Shown: piece after piece, positions 35,101 to 41,387 of the stretch
Layout of the letters: each line of letters begins with the position of its first letter
Position numbering within the stretch: the stretch's first letter is position 1
Origin: Cyanophora paradoxa
Taxonomy: Eukaryota > Glaucocystophyceae > Cyanophorales > Cyanophoraceae
Assembly: GCA_004431415.1 (NCBI GenBank)
Contig: QPMI01000684.1
Location: forward strand, 1-64,000
Length of the DNA: 64,000 nucleotides
Direction of reading: 5' to 3'
Translations under genes and position numbers: made by a program
The notes under the pieces: generated by a model
Seen by the model: only the letters and a program-made list of their open reading frames with translations
What the model was told of the DNA's origin: nothing
Database searches by the model: none

Positions 35101-37358
35101 GTAACGTTAACGGAACCGGCAGAGGAACTTGTTGCCCCGCCGATCGCGGCAAGGAGCCTATCGCCCGTCGCGCCGGCCGAGCTGCGGAACACGACGGCTG
35201 CAGAAGCAAAGCGCGGCAAAATGCCGGACGCGGCAACCCGCACAGTCTCGAAACCTCTGGCATCTTACGCGCGCGCATGAGGCACTGAAAGCTCAAATGC
35301 TTATCATGGCATGCAAATGCGACCGTCCCGGCGCACCTTTCGTCGTGAACGGCGGTGAGGCGGCATCCGCTGACGTCGCCGTCGCGGTGCTGATGTTCCC
35401 GGAACAGGTGTACGTGTTGTTAGGCACGAGCCCGGTCGCCCAAAAGAAGGCGTTCCCGCTGCCCGCGCGGACGGACACGCTCTCAGTCCACACCGCAGGC
35501 CCGCCCGCCACCAGGGCGCAGCTGGCCGCGGCGGCCGTGATCCAGTTGAAGCCGTTGAACTTGAACGCCAGGCGGATGCGCGCCTTGTCCCGTTCCACGG
35601 TGTCCACAAAGAGGGATTGCACCACGGGCGATGTATTGGCCAACAGGGTGGCTGCTCGCAGAAGATGCGCATGCGTCGGCAGGCGGAAAATTAGACATGC
35701 TTGAAATCACGCATACCGTTCACGCGGTATACTATTGCAGAGAATGACCCAGCTCCAGCATACCTGGGCGATCGCAGGCCGTAGTTATAAGCTTGAATAT
35801 GCGCGCGTTCGGAGAGACTCGGTGGCACTCACGCTGTGCAAGCATACGGCTCGGAGCCTCGAACGGATGCAGTGATTTCATACAGCGGGCCCGTGTTGCT
35901 TTTCGCCGTCTGCGCATTTGCGACCACGCGTCCCGCTGTCGCGCGTGCGCGATGCATGTGCACACGTTCAGAAAGAGGAAGGGAAGAGATCACAGATATT
36001 GGTACCGTTCAGCGCACCGGCCGCGTCCAGGAGCATGGGCCGCACTCGGATCGGCATTAAGAGGAGGAGGTCTCCGCAGCCGCCGAAGATCGGGTTGTCG
36101 ACAGGAAAACCCGGAAGGACGGCGGGCGAAATAGCCTGTCACATGCACGCGCCCCCATTACGGTTGACGAGTGCGCCAAAGCATTGTGTGTCAACCCGAA
36201 TTTTTATCGCACCGTGCGCCAAGTCTTTTGAAGAAACGGACGCGACAGGTCGATTTTGCTGCCCGGTACGGGAATAATGCAGAGAATAAGACCAGGAGGA
36301 TATAAATAAATTAAATGATTAAGCGCACCTTATTGTGTGGTCTTGGCTGGTTGAGCCCCAAGCGACGTACCACTTGCTCCCGAGCCTAGTGCAGGTCGCA
36401 AAGAGCTTGATGTTCACCGTGTTCGTTGGCGATTCGATGACCCAGCCGGTCTCGTGCGAGTAACTGCCGTGAAGCCTCGGATGCGAGGGGCAGCGTGTTT
36501 AAAGCCACATGTTGACGCGCACCGGAGAAGCTTTCCTTGCGTCCCAATACCCCATCCTAGGCATGCGTGAGCGCCATGCAAGCGGAAACATGTTTGAGGC
36601 CCGCGCGGACCTCCAGTTGCCCAGACGTATTTATCATAAACGGTTAAACCTGCGCGAACAGCATCGGGGCCGCGGCATGCTCCGTATACATCCACACAGA
36701 TCGAAGCAGCTCACAGTGCCCGACGAGCTCTACTGGCATGTCCTGGAGGATCGAGCGCGTGTCGAGCGCCACGGAAAAGCTCCAGAAGGTGCGGAGCTGA
36801 AACGGCGTCGCCGTGTCGTCGTGCCCGCCTGTGCATGCAAGAGAAAGCTCGAGCTCGTTTTACGTGCGCCTGCAATTGCAAAGGGCGCTCAAGACGCACC
36901 CGAACAATATATCGTGTCAGCTTCGTCCCTGTAGAAAGTCAGTTCATGATATTTTATTTAAGGCCTGGAAGCGAAATTGATAAATGCCGCACGAACCAAG
37001 CGCAGGCGCCCTCTCTACCAATGAAAGGCTGCTTGATGCTGGGCCAAATCCACGTCCCAGAATCGAAGTCGTAGTACTGAATCATATCCGTGTGGACAGC
37101 AGAACCGCCGACGACAGCATATCCCCCCACTACGGCCAGCTTCAAAGACCCCGAAATGTTCCGAAAAAGCGCTCCGGACGCCCAGGAGCGCCAGGCGACG
37201 TTCGTGTTGGGGGCAGCAGGAAGCGTGTCCACCTGGAGCTCGATCCAGTCTGGCTCAAGGTGTTCGTCGGCATAAGAAGGGCAGAGGAGCGGAAAGAGAA
37301 ATCTTAAAAGTAAGCGCGTGTGTCTCACTGGACGTGGTGAAGGCTGTCGAGTTGACAT
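2198..37358 (-). CDS. Giant multi-exon membrane glycoprotein gene (Kelch / FN3 / Kre9-Knh1-like / PKD-like / multi-pass)
   Basis: One minus-strand gene appears to fill the host region. It starts at ATG 37,358 (MSTRQPSPRPV) with a signal sequence (LLLRFLFPLLCPSYA) and ends at TAG 2,198-2,200 after a very acidic tail (EEFGGDAGLDELDL). In order it encodes Kelch-like motifs, a fibronectin III domain, more Kelch-like units, another FN3, five tandem FN3s, propeller-like segments, Kre9/Knh1-like Ig folds, PKD-like Ig folds and a hydrophobic multi-pass region. Introns are short and GT-AG; exons I could place well include 36,650-36,828, 34,741-34,848, 29,888-30,003 and 2,198-2,305. A 12.7-kb retroelement sits between the 27.0-kb and 14.3-kb exons. 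I infer one gene from continuous strand, domain logic and lack of internal stops at plausible junctions. Two or three adjacent genes remain possible. The role is probably a cell-surface receptor or channel-like protein. A Polinton-like virus abuts its start codon. Confidence 0.5.
5140..7140 (-). other. Membrane-proximal exons of the giant gene
   Basis: Minus-strand exons encode LYLQQNLVWTSFLIALVSVI (about 5,700-5,765, a likely transmembrane span), AAFVVTRFFRRR (about 5,575-5,610) and an ectodomain-like stretch with VFAANC/FLDMELPAGYNATAASV (about 6,070-6,130). A further exon reads ATNAIPVTLELRDEVERAA (about 6,560-6,615). A G homopolymer of interrupted runs (about 5,935-5,962) falls in a likely intron. 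No named domain is recognised. The position between PKD-like folds and the membrane region suggests a juxtamembrane module. Confidence 0.35.
7640..12340 (-). other. Ig-fold exons of the giant gene: PKD-like and Kre9/Knh1-like repeats
   Basis: Several exons encode beta-sandwich repeats. PKD-like segments include LRVGRTAFRLTVRDRLGQSA (about 8,690-8,750) and SATATVRLDGLRPGNYTVHA (about 7,725-7,785). Kre9/Knh1-like segments include VLYPTAGTVLVAGGPIRASW (about 11,990-12,050), then PPGLYQVVVSLSGRAAGPLL (about 11,800-11,860). Others are KLYVGRPYTIRWASAGVPRS (about 10,605-10,665), TGYSVGARVPIRWDFANVA (about 9,920-9,980) and VPAGEYSVEVAVGGGAL (about 9,705-9,755). The recurrent 'P..G..Y.V.V' ending and 'G....I.W' opening are family hallmarks. 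A Kelch-like unit (MFVTGGVGPAEAP, near 12,300-12,339) precedes them. Confidence 0.55.
12340..14290 (-). other. Kelch-like exons of the giant gene just 3' of the retroelement
   Basis: The first exon 3' of the retroelement begins after an acceptor ending cgcag (about 14,284) and reads ELVEWRAGANASMNAGEAAG, then LECGLLNLTLATAG. Further exons carry propeller-like text such as AVFGGVPAGSSALRVYDSLG (about 13,010-13,070) and VLAGEAPYEHACAFSPAVLA (about 13,325-13,385). The G-G-x-P then Y-D-xx-G-x-W-x spacing is Kelch-like. The frame continues logically from the exon ending near 27,010 on the other side of the insertion. Confidence 0.45.
14324..14328. repeat. Target-site duplication, left copy (aggaa)
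   Basis: The 5-bp sequence aggaa directly precedes the left LTR. The same 5 bp directly follow the right LTR at 26,990-26,994. This shows the two LTRs belong to one insertion. Confidence 0.85.
14329..14611 (-). repeat. Left LTR (inferred 3' LTR)
   Basis: This 283-bp LTR shows no difference from 26,707-26,989 in a base-by-base reading. It contains a 20-bp perfect palindrome (cccgcgcagtactgcgcggg, 14,363-14,382) and a shorter stem around gtaggct/agcctac. The ends are TGTCG and CGACA. Confidence 0.9.
14612..14627 (-). promoter_or_regulatory. Polypurine tract adjoining the 3' LTR
   Basis: On the minus strand this reads tcagcggaagaggagt and touches the LTR. A polypurine tract primes plus-strand DNA synthesis in LTR retroelements. 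The same 16-mer recurs inside the element at 16,947-16,962 and 17,059-17,074. Confidence 0.55.
16947..16962 (-). repeat. Internal copy of the polypurine 16-mer (1)
   Basis: This is an exact copy of the 16-mer beside the left LTR. It is extended here into a hairpin (cctcttc-cgct-gaagagg). It may act as an extra plus-strand priming site or simply be a duplicated segment. Confidence 0.45.
17059..17074 (-). repeat. Internal copy of the polypurine 16-mer (2)
   Basis: This is a third exact copy, 112 bp from the second, again followed by gaagag to form a hairpin. Confidence 0.45.
26707..26989 (-). repeat. Right LTR (inferred 5' LTR)
   Basis: This 283-bp repeat matches 14,329-14,611 with no gaps and no substitutions seen, including the 20-bp palindrome at 26,741-26,760. 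It is followed by the target duplication aggaa (26,990-26,994). Read on minus, the sequence just inside it (ggcgccactgctcacgg) does not start with TGG, so the primer is unknown. Confidence 0.9.
26990..26994. repeat. Target-site duplication, right copy (aggaa)
   Basis: This 5-bp repeat matches 14,324-14,328 and flanks the retroelement. Confidence 0.85.
27000..30003 (-). other. Middle exons of the giant gene (propeller-like, Kre9/Knh1-like, SEA-like stretch)
   Basis: Minus-strand exons encode TFYSLLRSLPGTSPTLVGIY with VYLQGSELQARANVAYPFLG (29,888-30,003). They also encode FSRVAEAIRDVTGHLPSAMS and LLQFAQETAVVDFGSSTGAL (about 29,530-29,670), a propeller-like region (RFAVLVTDAGRLLRLPLRP, about 28,355-28,410) and a Kre9/Knh1-like Ig fold (IPLIAPPFAAGGKYALVACL, about 27,597-27,656). 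An exon following a cgcag acceptor near 27,280 reads SAVTSGPDPSGVFDALANVT. The exon nearest the retroelement reads GRWALVSVLAADATGVRAP and ends near 27,010. Confidence 0.45.
30010..32001 (-). other. Exon block with five tandem fibronectin type III repeats
   Basis: One long open exon region encodes five repeats of about 95 residues. Each opens with a proline-rich linker (EPPAAPSV, EPPDPPRTV, EPPAPPASV, EAPAAPSAV) and a core such as RNATILVSYGFAGGDLIVSA, then a Cys (SCAP), then GLTPNTTYVCSANTT. The paired cysteines and the G-L-x-P-N-T-x-Y-x-C motif in the F-G region mark a disulphide-bearing FN3 variant. Many NAT/NTT/NSS sequons imply heavy N-glycosylation, so this is extracellular. The FN3 copies at about 35,300-35,640 and 33,430-33,740 are of the same subtype. 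Confidence 0.75.
31990..36900 (-). other. Repeating Kelch-like / FN3 modules near the N-terminus of the giant gene
   Basis: This segment holds at least two diverged copies of one multi-exon module. Related pieces are LLASLPSVDASRLGAAPIA with GGCGYHLLWAGMDHRPILID (about 34,180-34,310) and RLVTSLAGVVAARHWNA with GACGDLLLWVGDGYRPLFID (about 32,275-32,430). Another pair is ASCTYDEASTVYCSGASVAV (about 34,890-34,950) and ASCSYNEDSAVFCTGAH (about 33,110-33,160). The exon at 34,741-34,848 (ETGAALDLFWSFPATLERRV) pairs with the exon at 36,650-36,828 (TFWSFSVALDTRS). An FN3 domain follows each (about 35,300-35,640 and 33,430-33,740). This suggests the gene grew by duplicating a Kelch-plus-FN3 unit. Confidence 0.55.
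36997..37358 (-). other. First exon of the giant gene: signal peptide and Kelch motif
   Basis: ATG at 37,358 lies one base inside the host side of the junction with the AT-rich element. The exon encodes a basic N-terminus, a hydrophobic stretch (LLLRFLFPLLCPSYA), then a Kelch-like unit (VVGGYAVVGGSAVHTDMIQY followed by YDFDSGTWIWPS). A plausible donor (g|gttcgt) ends it near 36,997. An alternative start upstream would now lie on the far side of the viral insertion. Confidence 0.55.
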
Positions 37359-37359
37359 T

Positions 37360-37643
37360 ACACATAGTAAAATGCGGAGTTTTAACCCTCGGCTTAATCT
37401 TAATTGATTTTGTTGATATATATCGTATATTCTATTTCAATCAATCGATAATCTGTGTATATCTTATCGAATATTCATTTATTTCGATTATTTTGTATTC
37501 TTTTCGATATTTTATCGTAAATTTCTCTTATTTTCCGATTAGTCTTACTGAGTTAATCGATAATCTGTATATATTTCCGAATAATATAACTGAATCTCAA
37601 TTAGATCTTGCCTCTGGTTAAAACTCCGCATTTTACTATGTGT
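37360..37643. repeat. 28-bp inverted repeat flanking a 228-bp AT-rich spacer at the viral left end
   Basis: The arms are 37,360-37,387 and 37,616-37,643 and are perfect reverse complements over 28 bp; the arm begins acacatagtaaaatgcgg. The spacer is very AT-rich. It carries its own diverged pair of tcgataatctgt blocks (about 37,446 and 37,556). The outer arm sits exactly at the composition switch, so this is probably the element terminus or a fold-back there. A small MITE-like insertion is an alternative. Confidence 0.6.
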
Positions 37644-37893
37644 GATTGGTCTTTTTGTTAATTGATTTAATCGATATTATATTCATGTACTTTCTCGATT
37701 AAATTTAATTAAATTTAATTCATTTAATCGGAAATATATCGCTTAACTCGATTAAGATCCATAAATGATTCATTTGTTTAATAAAACAAATAGATCTCTT
37801 ATTGAATTCAATCGTAATTATACATGAAACTTATATGATTTTATCATTGTTTTATTGAGTCTAAGGGGGACCCTTAGGATTTTTGAAATAATT

Positions 37894-38029
37894 GGGTGTC
37901 ACAGGTGTCACAGGTCCATCCCAAACTTTTGAAAATTCATTCTTTATAGGAGAAACTTTGGGATAAACCTGTGACACCTGTGACACATACCATATTTAGT
38001 AAGGATCTCTTTTATAATGAAAAACTCAG
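37894..38029. repeat. TCACAGGTG palindromic repeat, copy A
   Basis: Perfect 19-nt arms (tgtcacaggtgtcacaggt at 37,897-37,915 and its complement at 37,967-37,985) can form a hairpin. It is extended by a tcccaaa/tttggga inner pair. The arms are themselves a tandem tgtcacagg. The tail accatatttagtaagg follows. Confidence 0.75.
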
Positions 38030-38080
38030 TAATAATCTTATCTATGTATTTCTAATTAAATGAATAAATGATTTAATCGA

Positions 38081-38215
38081 GTGTCACGGGTGTCACAGGT
38101 CCATCCCAAACTTTTGAAAATTCACTCTTTATAGGAGAAACTTTGGGATAAACCTGTGACACCTGTGACACATACCATATTCAGTAAGGACCTCTTATAT
38201 TGTGAAAATCTCAGT
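38081..38215. repeat. TCACAGGTG palindromic repeat, copy B
   Basis: This is nearly identical to copy A, with arms at 38,082-38,100 (one G for A change) and 38,152-38,170. The tail is accatattcagtaagg. The loop has a single visible substitution. Confidence 0.75.
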
Positions 38216-38613
38216 GTTAGTTGGTGTAGTTGATTCAAAAAATGCATTTTATACTCTGATTCATTGTTATTTCCTGTGAAATTTGAGTCAACTCAACCCA
38301 CTTAGTCAACCCTTGCATTGAATTCGTAACAAAATCCATATACTATTACTACTTTTACGATTAATATGAGTCAACCTTGAGTCCACTTTAATTATAGGGG
38401 GAATCTTGGGCAGATGCTGAGGTTTTAGTGTAAGGAAATCGAACATTATTCTAATTATTTGACATTGCTTAATGTAGGGTGCATTCATATTTCGGCTACA
38501 TCATACAGTAGAATTTCTATCGTAAAGAATGACCGGAATCCGGAAAATAATCATTGTAGAAAGCTTTTGTAATAAAAAAGGTAAATTACCCTGATTATCA
38601 TTATATAAACCTA

Positions 38614-39012
38614 TCAAAACGGGAATCTATCATGTTTATGTCTCTCAGTCTTCTCAAATGTGAGGAAATTCATTGTTTTATCGATCTCATCTGCAACTGC
38701 TTGTGTTTTATGCTGAGCTTCTTTACCACAACTGAATATATCAATTGCTAACATGCCTTCATTGGAATAACAATGAGCTGTACAATGGCTTTCATCTAAT
38801 AGCAGAACCAATGCAAAACCAGGAGGTGATAGTTTCCCATCAAATATCTCACAGTGTTTATGAACAATCCTAATACCTTGTCTCAATATTGCTTGTTCAA
38901 GGGTTCTCATAATCCAATTACCAAGAAAGCTAACATGCTCATAACCTGTTGCTATAGCTGTTTTAGCCTTGTAATCAAGCATTACATGAAAGCCTCTGTA
39001 TTTAGTCTCCAT
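38614..39012 (-). CDS. speD: S-adenosylmethionine decarboxylase-like proenzyme
   Basis: This 132-residue protein has the size and motif layout of the bacterial/archaeal (SpeH-type) AdoMet decarboxylase, which makes decarboxylated AdoMet for spermidine synthesis. The self-cleavage site Glu74-Ser75-His76 is present, where Ser75 would become the pyruvoyl group. Ser75, His80 and Cys95 keep the +5 and +20 spacing of the known catalytic Ser, His and Cys. The flanking text (LLLDESHCTAHCY, then GMLAIDIFSCG) matches the family core. It starts at ATG 39,012 and is the outermost gene at the viral left end, on the same strand as the fibre group. A host-polyamine role during infection is inference. No spermidine synthase or ornithine decarboxylase is nearby. 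Confidence 0.85.
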   Translation of the reverse strand: METKYRGFHVMLDYKAKTAIATGYEHVSFLGNWIMRTLEQAILRQGIRIVHKHCEIFDGKLSPPGFALVLLLDESHCTAHCYSNEGMLAIDIFSCGKEAQHKTQAVADEIDKTMNFLTFEKTERHKHDRFPF

Positions 39013-39041
39013 TAAGAATACCTTAGAAAAATTAATTAATC

Positions 39042-39314
39042 CTAATCGAACCTAATGCAAATATCCCTGTACTCTACTTTGATTGATGAAGTAGCCCTTT
39101 TCCTGTAAGCCTGAGAATGCTTTTTGTTGCATTCCCTACAACCTGATCCCTTCACATGATTAAAGGGATATGTAAGGATCACCTTGTTACACTGCAAACA
39201 TCTAACAGATACTTTCTCTTGAGCTTTGATGTAATGTGTCTCACTGTAATCGAATTTATCTTTACCATGAACTGTCATAGCAGCATCAATAAACTTTTTT
39301 GTTTTACTATCCAT
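39042..39314 (-). CDS. Small zinc-ribbon protein of the nuclease-associated (DUF723-like) type
   Basis: This 90-residue protein has FIDAAMTVHGKDKFDYSETH, then YIKAQEKVSVRCLQCNKVI, then NHVKGSGCRECNKKHS. The order 'H-G-x-x-x-x-DYS...Y', a CxxC, then NH-xKG-S-GCxxC is the small zinc ribbon often seen beside homing-type endonucleases and in giant viruses. Two CxxC pairs (CLQC, CREC) would hold one zinc. No nuclease domain follows; the C-terminus is short and basic. The upstream sequence on minus is ggttatatatagagt just before ATG, resembling the replication-side TATA motif. The likely role is nucleic-acid binding. Confidence 0.6.
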   Translation of the reverse strand: MDSKTKKFIDAAMTVHGKDKFDYSETHYIKAQEKVSVRCLQCNKVILTYPFNHVKGSGCRECNKKHSQAYRKRATSSIKVEYRDICIRFD

Positions 39315-39336
39315 ACTCTATATATAACCAATATTC

Positions 39337-40170
39337 TTATGGAGCAGTATCCTGCCCAAAAATGGGGAAATATCGATTTGTCCCATAGTATTCAGCATAG
39401 GTATTCTGCTTTGCAATAAAATCGGTTCTCTCTGCAAACATCACACACTTGTAGATACCAAACTTGGTGGCTCTCACTAAGAACTGATAGTCTTCCAAAC
39501 CGAAATTGACTCCATGATAAGCAATTCCGAAATTATCATATGGGGTGATCACTACTGCAAAGTTGGGAGTTCCACCTTCAACTTGGCATACAGCATAAAC
39601 ATCTGGTGGGATATCCACAACAACCTTGTAGTGATCACCAATCTCAACAAGAGAGTCTACTACTGCTGTTTGTTCATTCACAACAATGGGGAATATCTTG
39701 ATTATATAGGGGGCATTCATGCTGGGGACATAGGTTCGAATTCTTGTGTTGGGATCAATGGGATTGGGTTGATCATTCACAAATAAAGGCGCTCCAACAG
39801 CCCCACCAACCCTAAGACCATCACCAATATAAGCTCCCCCCGATTTGCAGTTAATAGCTCCCGACCTAGATTCAAAAGAATAAGTAGACAGAGGATCTCC
39901 ATAGCTATCTGGGTCTCCATAATGAGCAGAAAAGTTTGCATTTGTGACAAGTAGCTTAGTTGTCTTAACTATTCCATTATTTTTATCACATCTGAGTTCC
40001 TGTAATCTCAGCTTGTGGGTGGAACCAAATGTATTCATTGTAGGTTGGACCTCTGTGGATTGGAGACCCTCAACATCATCAAAAGTAGCATGCTGCAGAA
40101 CATGGTTTGCTGGTGCAGCTAATGAAAGCTGAGGTGTAATAATTCGTTCAAGTGGGGGTTGCTCAGCCAT
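39337..40170 (-). CDS. Unknown virion-associated candidate A (paralogue of 40,194-41,039)
   Basis: This 277-residue protein is not from a family I recognise. It shares with the next gene upstream an N-terminal block (VEGLQSTE; LRLQELRCDKNNGIVKTTKL; LLVTNANF) and a glycine motif (SGGAYIGDGLRVGG). These correspond to VRGLESTE, ELRADKNSGVVKTTRL and SGGAFIGGGCRVSG in the neighbour. The C-terminal half is beta-rich (YKVVVDIPPDVYAVCQV; FGIYKCVMFAERTDFIA). The start at 40,170 is preceded on minus by ataaaagata, similar to the structural-gene motif. Its place beside the fibre gene, the duplication and the beta content suggest a spike, adhesin or fibre-tip component. This is inference. Confidence 0.6.
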   Translation of the reverse strand: MAEQPPLERIITPQLSLAAPANHVLQHATFDDVEGLQSTEVQPTMNTFGSTHKLRLQELRCDKNNGIVKTTKLLVTNANFSAHYGDPDSYGDPLSTYSFESRSGAINCKSGGAYIGDGLRVGGAVGAPLFVNDQPNPIDPNTRIRTYVPSMNAPYIIKIFPIVVNEQTAVVDSLVEIGDHYKVVVDIPPDVYAVCQVEGGTPNFAVVITPYDNFGIAYHGVNFGLEDYQFLVRATKFGIYKCVMFAERTDFIAKQNTYAEYYGTNRYFPIFGQDTAP

Positions 40171-40193
40171 TTTACATTAAAGGGATATATCTT

Positions 40194-41039
40194 TTATGGG
40201 GTTGGGTCATCAATTACATCTGGCTCCATGTAAAACCCTGTAACTGAAAGAGTATCAGGAGTTACACCTCTAAGAGCTGATACAGCGGCTATATCTGTTC
40301 TCAAACCGATAAGAGTTATAGTATATAACCCAATATCTGTAACAAACAAGTCAAAGGTGAAATTATTATTATAAACACAGTAGCCATAACCGAAATGATT
40401 GTATCCCTGAACATTGAAATAGTATTTATGACCTACTTGATTGTTGTTGGCTCTACAAAGGGAAAGCATTGCAGATGGAATCGCAAGACCTCTCAGTACT
40501 CTTTTGGTTCCTTCAATTAATTCCGAGTTTTCAAGAGTAACAGTATATCCAATGTAAAATTGAATTAATGGCTGCTGTGCAACAGGAGTATATAATCGAA
40601 TTCGTTGGGGGTCTTCAACATTCTGTTCAAGAGTATCTGGGACATCATTATACGAAATTGAGGATGAAAGCTGACCTGAAACTCTGCAACCTCCACCAAT
40701 AAAAGCTCCTCCTGATCTCACAGTAACAGCAGCAGAATTCTTATCGAAATCAAGGGCTTTCAGATCAACACTGAAAGCATCTGGACCTCCATTAGTAGGT
40801 TGGAAGAAGTTTGCATTTGTGACAAGAAGTCGAGTTGTTTTCACCACACCTGAATTCTTATCAGCTCTCAGCTCTTTAACTCGAATAATCGAATTTTTAT
40901 CAAAGGAGTTACCATTGGAGTTGGGTCTCTCTGTGGATTCTAAACCACGAACCTCATCATTAACTTCATGCTGGCGAAAATGCATTGCAGGGGATCCAAG
41001 GGAATATATAGGCAGTTGAACTCGATTATATTCACCCAT
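40194..41039 (-). CDS. Unknown virion-associated candidate B (paralogue of 39,337-40,170)
   Basis: I chose ATG 41,039 (MGEYNRVQLPIYSLG) over upstream codons because the minus strand has tagtaaaagaagc immediately before it, matching the structural-gene motif. The protein is about 281 residues. It shares the GLESTE, ELRADKNSGVVKTTRLLVTN and SGGAFIGGGCRVSG blocks with its neighbour. The C-terminal half (YFNVQGYNHFGYGYCVYNNN; DIGLYTITLIGLRTDIAAV) aligns in layout with the neighbour's ITPYDNFGIAYHGVNFGLED and KFGIYKCVMFAERTDFIA. No signal peptide or membrane span is seen from this start. The two genes are 23 bp apart and co-directional with the fibre gene. Confidence 0.6.
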   Translation of the reverse strand: MGEYNRVQLPIYSLGSPAMHFRQHEVNDEVRGLESTERPNSNGNSFDKNSIIRVKELRADKNSGVVKTTRLLVTNANFFQPTNGGPDAFSVDLKALDFDKNSAAVTVRSGGAFIGGGCRVSGQLSSSISYNDVPDTLEQNVEDPQRIRLYTPVAQQPLIQFYIGYTVTLENSELIEGTKRVLRGLAIPSAMLSLCRANNNQVGHKYYFNVQGYNHFGYGYCVYNNNFTFDLFVTDIGLYTITLIGLRTDIAAVSALRGVTPDTLSVTGFYMEPDVIDDPTP

Positions 41040-41078
41040 TGCTTCTTTTACTAAGAAGTAAAGAAAAATAAACTGCAA

Positions 41079-41384
41079 TCAAGCCAAAGTGATTAAATTC
41101 GATCCAAGGGATTGGTAGGCAACTGAAAGTGATTGAAGGTTGGATGTCATTGATTTGATGTTGTTATCACATTCAGTGTATTTAACAACAGGGTCACCAT
41201 ATGCAGATTTGGCAAGGACATTAACCAAGAGGTTTTTATACTCATTTACAACTGGTGAGAGCTTGTTAGTTTGCTGAATCGTTTTTTCAACTGTTTGTAA
41301 TGCGTTTACAAGGGTGATTGTGTCAAAAGAAAGCGCAACAGGCTCAGTTGAATAGGTGGTTCCACCAAGAGGATAGGTCGCCAT
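41079..41384 (-). CDS. 101-residue helical protein between fibre and spike-like genes
   Basis: This small acidic-neutral protein opens MATYPLGGTTYSTEPVALSF and then is mainly helical (ITLVNALQTVEKTIQQTNKL; NIKSMTSNLQSLSVAYQSLG) with coiled-coil-like spacing. No family is recognised. It starts at 41,384, three bases from the fibre stop at 41,388, so the two are tightly co-arranged. The upstream minus-strand sequence is aagtataataa directly before ATG. A fibre-associated assembly or trimerisation factor is possible but unproven. Confidence 0.5.
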   Translation of the reverse strand: MATYPLGGTTYSTEPVALSFDTITLVNALQTVEKTIQQTNKLSPVVNEYKNLLVNVLAKSAYGDPVVKYTECDNNIKSMTSNLQSLSVAYQSLGSNLITLA

Positions 41385-41387
41385 TTA

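Larger units (their letters stand above)
37644..38613. other. Non-coding left-end region with two hairpin repeats
   Basis: No gene is supported here. The region contains two copies of a long imperfect palindrome (37,894-38,029 and 38,081-38,215, listed separately), poly-A/T tracts and ttaatcga words. A 60-codon minus frame at 38,306-38,488 has no features and is not called. Confidence 0.5.

Noticed and set aside
37334-37621. 95-codon hydrophobic plus-strand frame at the viral left end
   Set aside because: It lies across the inverted repeat and AT-rich spacer, so its I/F/Y/L-rich content follows from base composition. No start or promoter support is present.
38306-38488. 60-codon minus-strand frame in the left non-coding region
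   Set aside because: It has no domain or promoter motif, its composition is similar to flanking non-coding DNA, and it is short enough to occur by chance.
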